Assembly: GCA_031376425.1 (NCBI GenBank)
Contig: JANMDR010000026.1
Span: 1-36,099, forward strand
From: JANMDR01 sp031376425
Lineage (GTDB): Bacteria > Pseudomonadota > Gammaproteobacteria > Burkholderiales > Usitatibacteraceae
Direction of reading: 5' to 3'
DNA length: 36,099 nt
Shown: positions 34,501 to 36,099 of the stretch, piece by piece
Numbering within the stretch: the stretch's first letter is position 1
Layout of the letters: each line of letters opens with the position of its first letter
Made by a program: the position numbers and the translations under genes
The notes under the pieces: model-generated
Told to the model about the DNA's origin: nothing
What the model saw: the letters and a program-made list of their open reading frames with translations, nothing else
The model's database searches: none

Positions 34501-34581
34501 GCCCTAGAAATGGCCACAAAAATGGGCGGCGAAAAAAGCAGCGCCTATCAGTCGGCAAAAGCCCTAGTTGCAGCGTTGTAG
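31528..34581 (+). CDS. Membrane-anchored Ser/Thr protein kinase with coiled coil and TPR-like repeats
   Basis: A 1017-residue Hanks-type kinase starting at TTG (AGGGGGGTG five bases upstream). The kinase domain spans about 78-365: glycine loop GQGGMGSVF (88-95), Lys111 in VAIKVI, catalytic loop HCDIKPANIL (Asp203) and DFGIA (Asp221). The usual HRD arginine is Cys. The activation loop has an insert of about 35 residues before YTPRYASPEQ. One membrane span lies at about 377-400 (RYVVAMAVGIGFVAMAAGF). An Ala/Gln-rich coiled coil covers 405-515, and TPR-like repeats continue to about 900 (FNSLANVHFYLGETSKAIEY, LVGLGVVLQEQGKMTEAEAA). The topology puts the kinase in the cytoplasm and the repeats outside the inner membrane. 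It overlaps the sigma factor gene, suggesting a signal-to-sigma relay. Confidence 0.92.
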   Translation: MSALDLRELFDAVDALPAESQEAALRKLTNDEALIGQVLRICGHARADKTNFAAAVLNSAADISAKLAEEIKPDDVLGTWKLIEKIGQGGMGSVFLAERADGAFEQRVAIKVIHGLPTTAAKARLTQERQILAGLTHPNIARLFDGGATPSGQPYLVMELIEGAALDAHCANKNATFLDVLKLLLPICETVAVAHQRLIVHCDIKPANILVTSANRPVLLDFGIASLLSAESNAGNIDVEKVVGAAASMPSKNESTKLTRAVMSADGAMLAYTPRYASPEQKAGSAITTASDIFSLGRVLEELCEADANFAATAKTAGLVNPLQLKMREVRAIIQKACAPLPSQRYSSAANMADDIRRVLHGENVAAASAIPGYTSRKWLGRYVVAMAVGIGFVAMAAGFSVRLVEEKKLAQQQAANAETARAQAVLAQRESQTAKLDADQQRDRAVESDTLAQAAKAQAETSAGLETLAKQQAMASAALETTAKLTAEGAQAQALKERDRAVIAQASTTKVNDFLISIFDGVNPAKGGKRDASAKDVINLAEKRLDALKDIDASSQERLFNSLANVHFYLGETSKAIEYHEKRIKVLAQEGDKTVSQRINALGIIAGLKRDSQMPGSKEAMSEALALAKQHEAADPIRYVDTITLQIANYQAEALYFEAQKLAVVADPVWLRHVPDPWKNNRYLVFRHAVAHTERYLGNYAGAENEFKKVAEQRLLEMPINEDYLARTLVGLGVVLQEQGKMTEAEAAFKRAMEGTLKQNGEANSYYRTTILYYYAIFLSDTKRPEEARAVLDRMDALAQKYTQNAADDTRVLLVRAVLAEEAGQIVQAIQLQQRVAKVYTETLGANSRFAFERLNKIALLNLKIKDIAAAKTAANASYAAALKSYAANDEAALNIQRTKAAIALAEAQPVNAAVSLDGVVTAYGSTAPRFQQEVRFEAAKAWQAVAVATRVDANAADVAGVRGVAGAGGVAPTTTPAQAIARAREHARIALEMATKMGGEKSSAYQSAKALVAAL

Positions 34582-34700
34582 GGGCACTGCATACCGTGCC
34601 CGCACGGTGGTTTCACTCCGTTGCTGGCCTATAAGATCACCGCCGTTGTAGGGGCCTCACGTACCTTTGGCGTGCACCCAAACGGTGAAAATATGACGGC
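34578..34700 (+). repeat. REP composite 2, right copy
   Basis: A type C unit (34578-34601) overlaps the kinase stop codon. The spacer TTTCACTCCGTTGCTGGCCT and the tail GGTGAAAATATGACGGC match 24487-24604, but the type A palindrome in the middle is replaced by a different inverted repeat (TCACGTACC, GGCGTGCACC). Confidence 0.8.
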
Positions 34701-34741
34701 CCCATACCCCCCCCAAAAAAAACAACCACGTTTAACACTCC

Positions 34742-35188
34742 CTACCCATTAGGAATGGTCGGTTCTACCAATTGCGCTAATAGCGTTAGTGAGTCTTGCC
34801 AGCCTAGGTAGCACATTTCGGCGGGAATCACGTCGGGTACGCCTTCTTGGACAATATTGATTTCCGTGCCGCATAGCACTGCCTTGAAGGTGATGGTTAC
34901 GATCAACTCACCCGGTAGGTTTGAATCGTCAAAGGCATCGGTATGGCGGATGCGCTCATTGGGTAGTAGTTCAAGATAGGTGCCTCCGAATGAGTGCGTT
35001 TGGCCTGCCGAAAAGTTGGTGAATGACAATCGATATTTGCCACCTTCGCGGGCGTCAAGCTCGTGTACTTTGCCGGTAAAGCCGTGCGGCGGCATCCATT
35101 TAACGAGGGCATCGGCATCCAGAAAAGCGCGGTAAACGCGCTCGGGCGGGGCGCGCATCACACGGTGTAGACGAATGGTATTGGGCAT
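34742..35188 (-). CDS. SRPBCC-family (Aha1-like) protein
   Basis: AAGGA ten bases before the ATG at 35188 supports this start; the frame is open 22 codons further upstream into the DUF1428 gene. The 148-residue product has the START/Aha1-like pattern: IRLHRVMRAPPERVYRAFLD, LVKWMPPHGFTGKV, GGKYRLSFTNFSAGQTHSFG, LTLLAQLVEP. Such proteins bind small hydrophobic ligands in a helix-grip fold; the ligand is unknown. It is the last of three clustered minus-strand genes. Confidence 0.85.
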   Translation of the reverse strand: MPNTIRLHRVMRAPPERVYRAFLDADALVKWMPPHGFTGKVHELDAREGGKYRLSFTNFSAGQTHSFGGTYLELLPNERIRHTDAFDDSNLPGELIVTITFKAVLCGTEINIVQEGVPDVIPAEMCYLGWQDSLTLLAQLVEPTIPNG

Positions 35189-35243
35189 TTTAATTAATCC
35201 TTGGTTAGGTGGTGAAAAAATAGGGGGGGTCAAATAGCGGCGC

Positions 35244-35597
35244 TTAGAGATCAACGATAATCTGAAAACCGCCGTAGATCATGCGTTTGCCGTCAAAGGG
35301 CATGGGGTTGGTGGCGGGATCAAAGCGTGGATCTCCCATCATTTTTTTCATGCCTGCATCACGCACCGCGCGCGACGGCCATTCGATCCATGAAAACACG
35401 ACTGTTTCATCGGCTTGCAATTTCACTGCCATAGGAAATGAGGTGAGCTTACCTTCGGGCACATCATCGCCCCAGCATTCGACCACGCGCAACGCGCCGC
35501 ACTCCTTAAAAAATGCAGCCGCAGCGATGGCGTATTGGCGATATTGTTCTTTGTTGGCCGTGCTTACTGCGGCATTAAATCCATCGACATAGTTCAT
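35244..35597 (-). CDS. DUF1428 family protein
   Basis: GGAG seven bases before the ATG at 35597 supports the start. The 117-residue product has the family pattern MNYVDGFNAAVSTANKEQYR, ALRVVECWGDDVPEGK, TVVFSWIEWPSRAVRDAGM, MMGDPRFDP and MPFDGKRMIYGGF. It is a dimeric alpha/beta-barrel (YciI-like ferredoxin fold) protein of unknown function. It lies between the DGPF and SRPBCC genes; the cluster resembles gene sets placed near ECF sigma factors. Confidence 0.9.
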   Translation of the reverse strand: MNYVDGFNAAVSTANKEQYRQYAIAAAAFFKECGALRVVECWGDDVPEGKLTSFPMAVKLQADETVVFSWIEWPSRAVRDAGMKKMMGDPRFDPATNPMPFDGKRMIYGGFQIIVDL

Positions 35598-35636
35598 GGT
35601 GTTCTCCAAATTGTGAGTATAAATAAATTAATTTTT

Positions 35637-36014
35637 TCAAGCTGACAGATTGTCTGTATGCGGCGTGAGCGATTGATAGCCAGCAACATCTAGTTCGCGC
35701 ACCGGTCGCACTTCAATACTGCCGTAGTGCGCTGGCGGAATTTTGCCGGCGAGACGAATAGCGTCGTTTAAATCTTTCGCGTCCAGTAAATAAAACCCTG
35801 CGAGTTGTTCCTTGGTTTCCGCAAACGGCCCATCAACAATCGATAACTGACCATTGCGAACGCGTAAGGTCGTTGCGGTTTCCACCGGATGCAATGGCTC
35901 CGCCGCAAGCAGATGGCCGCCTTCTTGCAAGCCCTTAGCGTAGTCAAAGCAAACGCCATCAGGGCAGGCGCTCCATTTTTCTTTGGAGAGATAAACAAGG
36001 CAAAGGTATTTCAT
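35637..36014 (-). CDS. YciI-like DGPF-domain protein
   Basis: The 125-residue product begins MKYLCLVYLSKEKW and contains the signature VDGPFAETKEQLAGFYLLDA, then PPAHYGSIEVRPV. DGPF proteins are small ferredoxin-fold proteins often encoded beside ECF sigma factors of the ECF42 type, whose gene could lie just beyond the window (inference). AGGA seven bases before the ATG supports the start. It is the first sizeable gene of the three-gene minus-strand operon. Confidence 0.9.
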   Translation of the reverse strand: MKYLCLVYLSKEKWSACPDGVCFDYAKGLQEGGHLLAAEPLHPVETATTLRVRNGQLSIVDGPFAETKEQLAGFYLLDAKDLNDAIRLAGKIPPAHYGSIEVRPVRELDVAGYQSLTPHTDNLSA

Positions 36015-36025
36015 GGTGGTGTCCT

Positions 36026-36082
36026 CTAATGGTGGTGTTTGGTTTCGCTAGCACCGTTGTTGTAAACAATTGGATGTGGCAT
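36026..36082 (-). CDS. Possible 18-residue peptide upstream of the DGPF gene
   Basis: AAGGA seven bases before an ATG gives MPHPIVYNNGASETKHHH and TAG, 11 bases before the DGPF start. An in-frame TGA lies just upstream, so it is not the tail of a larger gene. The histidine-rich end and good ribosome-binding site are suggestive, but nothing else supports it. Confidence 0.35.
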   Translation of the reverse strand: MPHPIVYNNGASETKHHH

Positions 36083-36099
36083 GTGATTTCCTTTTCAAG

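Overview
The window looks like a chromosomal segment of a betaproteobacterium, most likely Burkholderiales-like. I infer this from the serB-mfd adjacency, the type of SerB and RluA-family pseudouridine synthase, and the panC-panD pair. GC content is moderate. No database search was possible, so all names rest on motifs and remembered family features. No tRNA, rRNA or CRISPR array was seen.

Layout. 1-3930: panC (5' end outside the window), panD, and an exported OmpA-family protein closed by a strong terminator. 4089-7411: minus-strand genes for a pseudouridine synthase, a DegS/DegQ-type protease and the tRNA hydroxylase TrhO, plus a C-terminal scrap of an error-prone polymerase DnaE2. 7615-9743: a small repeat protein, a GAF protein and a small secreted protein. 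9836-13422: an M20 amidohydrolase and an exported caspase-like protein with MORN repeats. 13423-14329: a gene-free stretch with REP elements and the 3' end of a group II intron that has no reverse transcriptase. 14330-18938: a compact minus-strand operon with, in transcription order, a caspase-like peptidase, an unrecognised two-part protein, a metallo-beta-lactamase-fold hydrolase and a patatin phospholipase. 18939-24369: 35-bp tandem repeats, a degenerate REP-associated transposase (RAYT) gene containing REPs, serB and mfd. 24370-25387: REP composites and an IS5-like transposase scrap. 25388-29988: a LecA-like lectin, a pseudogene/intact pair of secreted paralogues and several small membrane or secreted proteins. 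30014-30745: a RhuM-family gene cut short by a REP composite. 30938-34581: an ECF sigma factor overlapping a membrane Ser/Thr kinase with TPR-like repeats. 34742-36082: a DGPF/YciI, DUF1428 and SRPBCC operon preceded by a tiny ORF.

The best candidate for an undescribed system is the 14330-18938 operon. It combines a protease, a metallohydrolase and a lipase, all fold classes used as effectors or processors in bacterial immunity, with an orphan protein that could be the sensor or scaffold. It contains no recognisable cyclase, NTPase or CRISPR component. Its first gene has an in-frame amber codon, after which the reading frame stays protein-like for exactly 60 codons and ends in an ATGA overlap with the next gene. 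The operon lies between repeat-rich stretches.

A second theme is repeat invasion. Three palindromic REP types, single and in two composite arrangements, occur at more than a dozen places. They sit between genes, inside the RAYT gene itself, and at the broken end of the rhuM-like gene.
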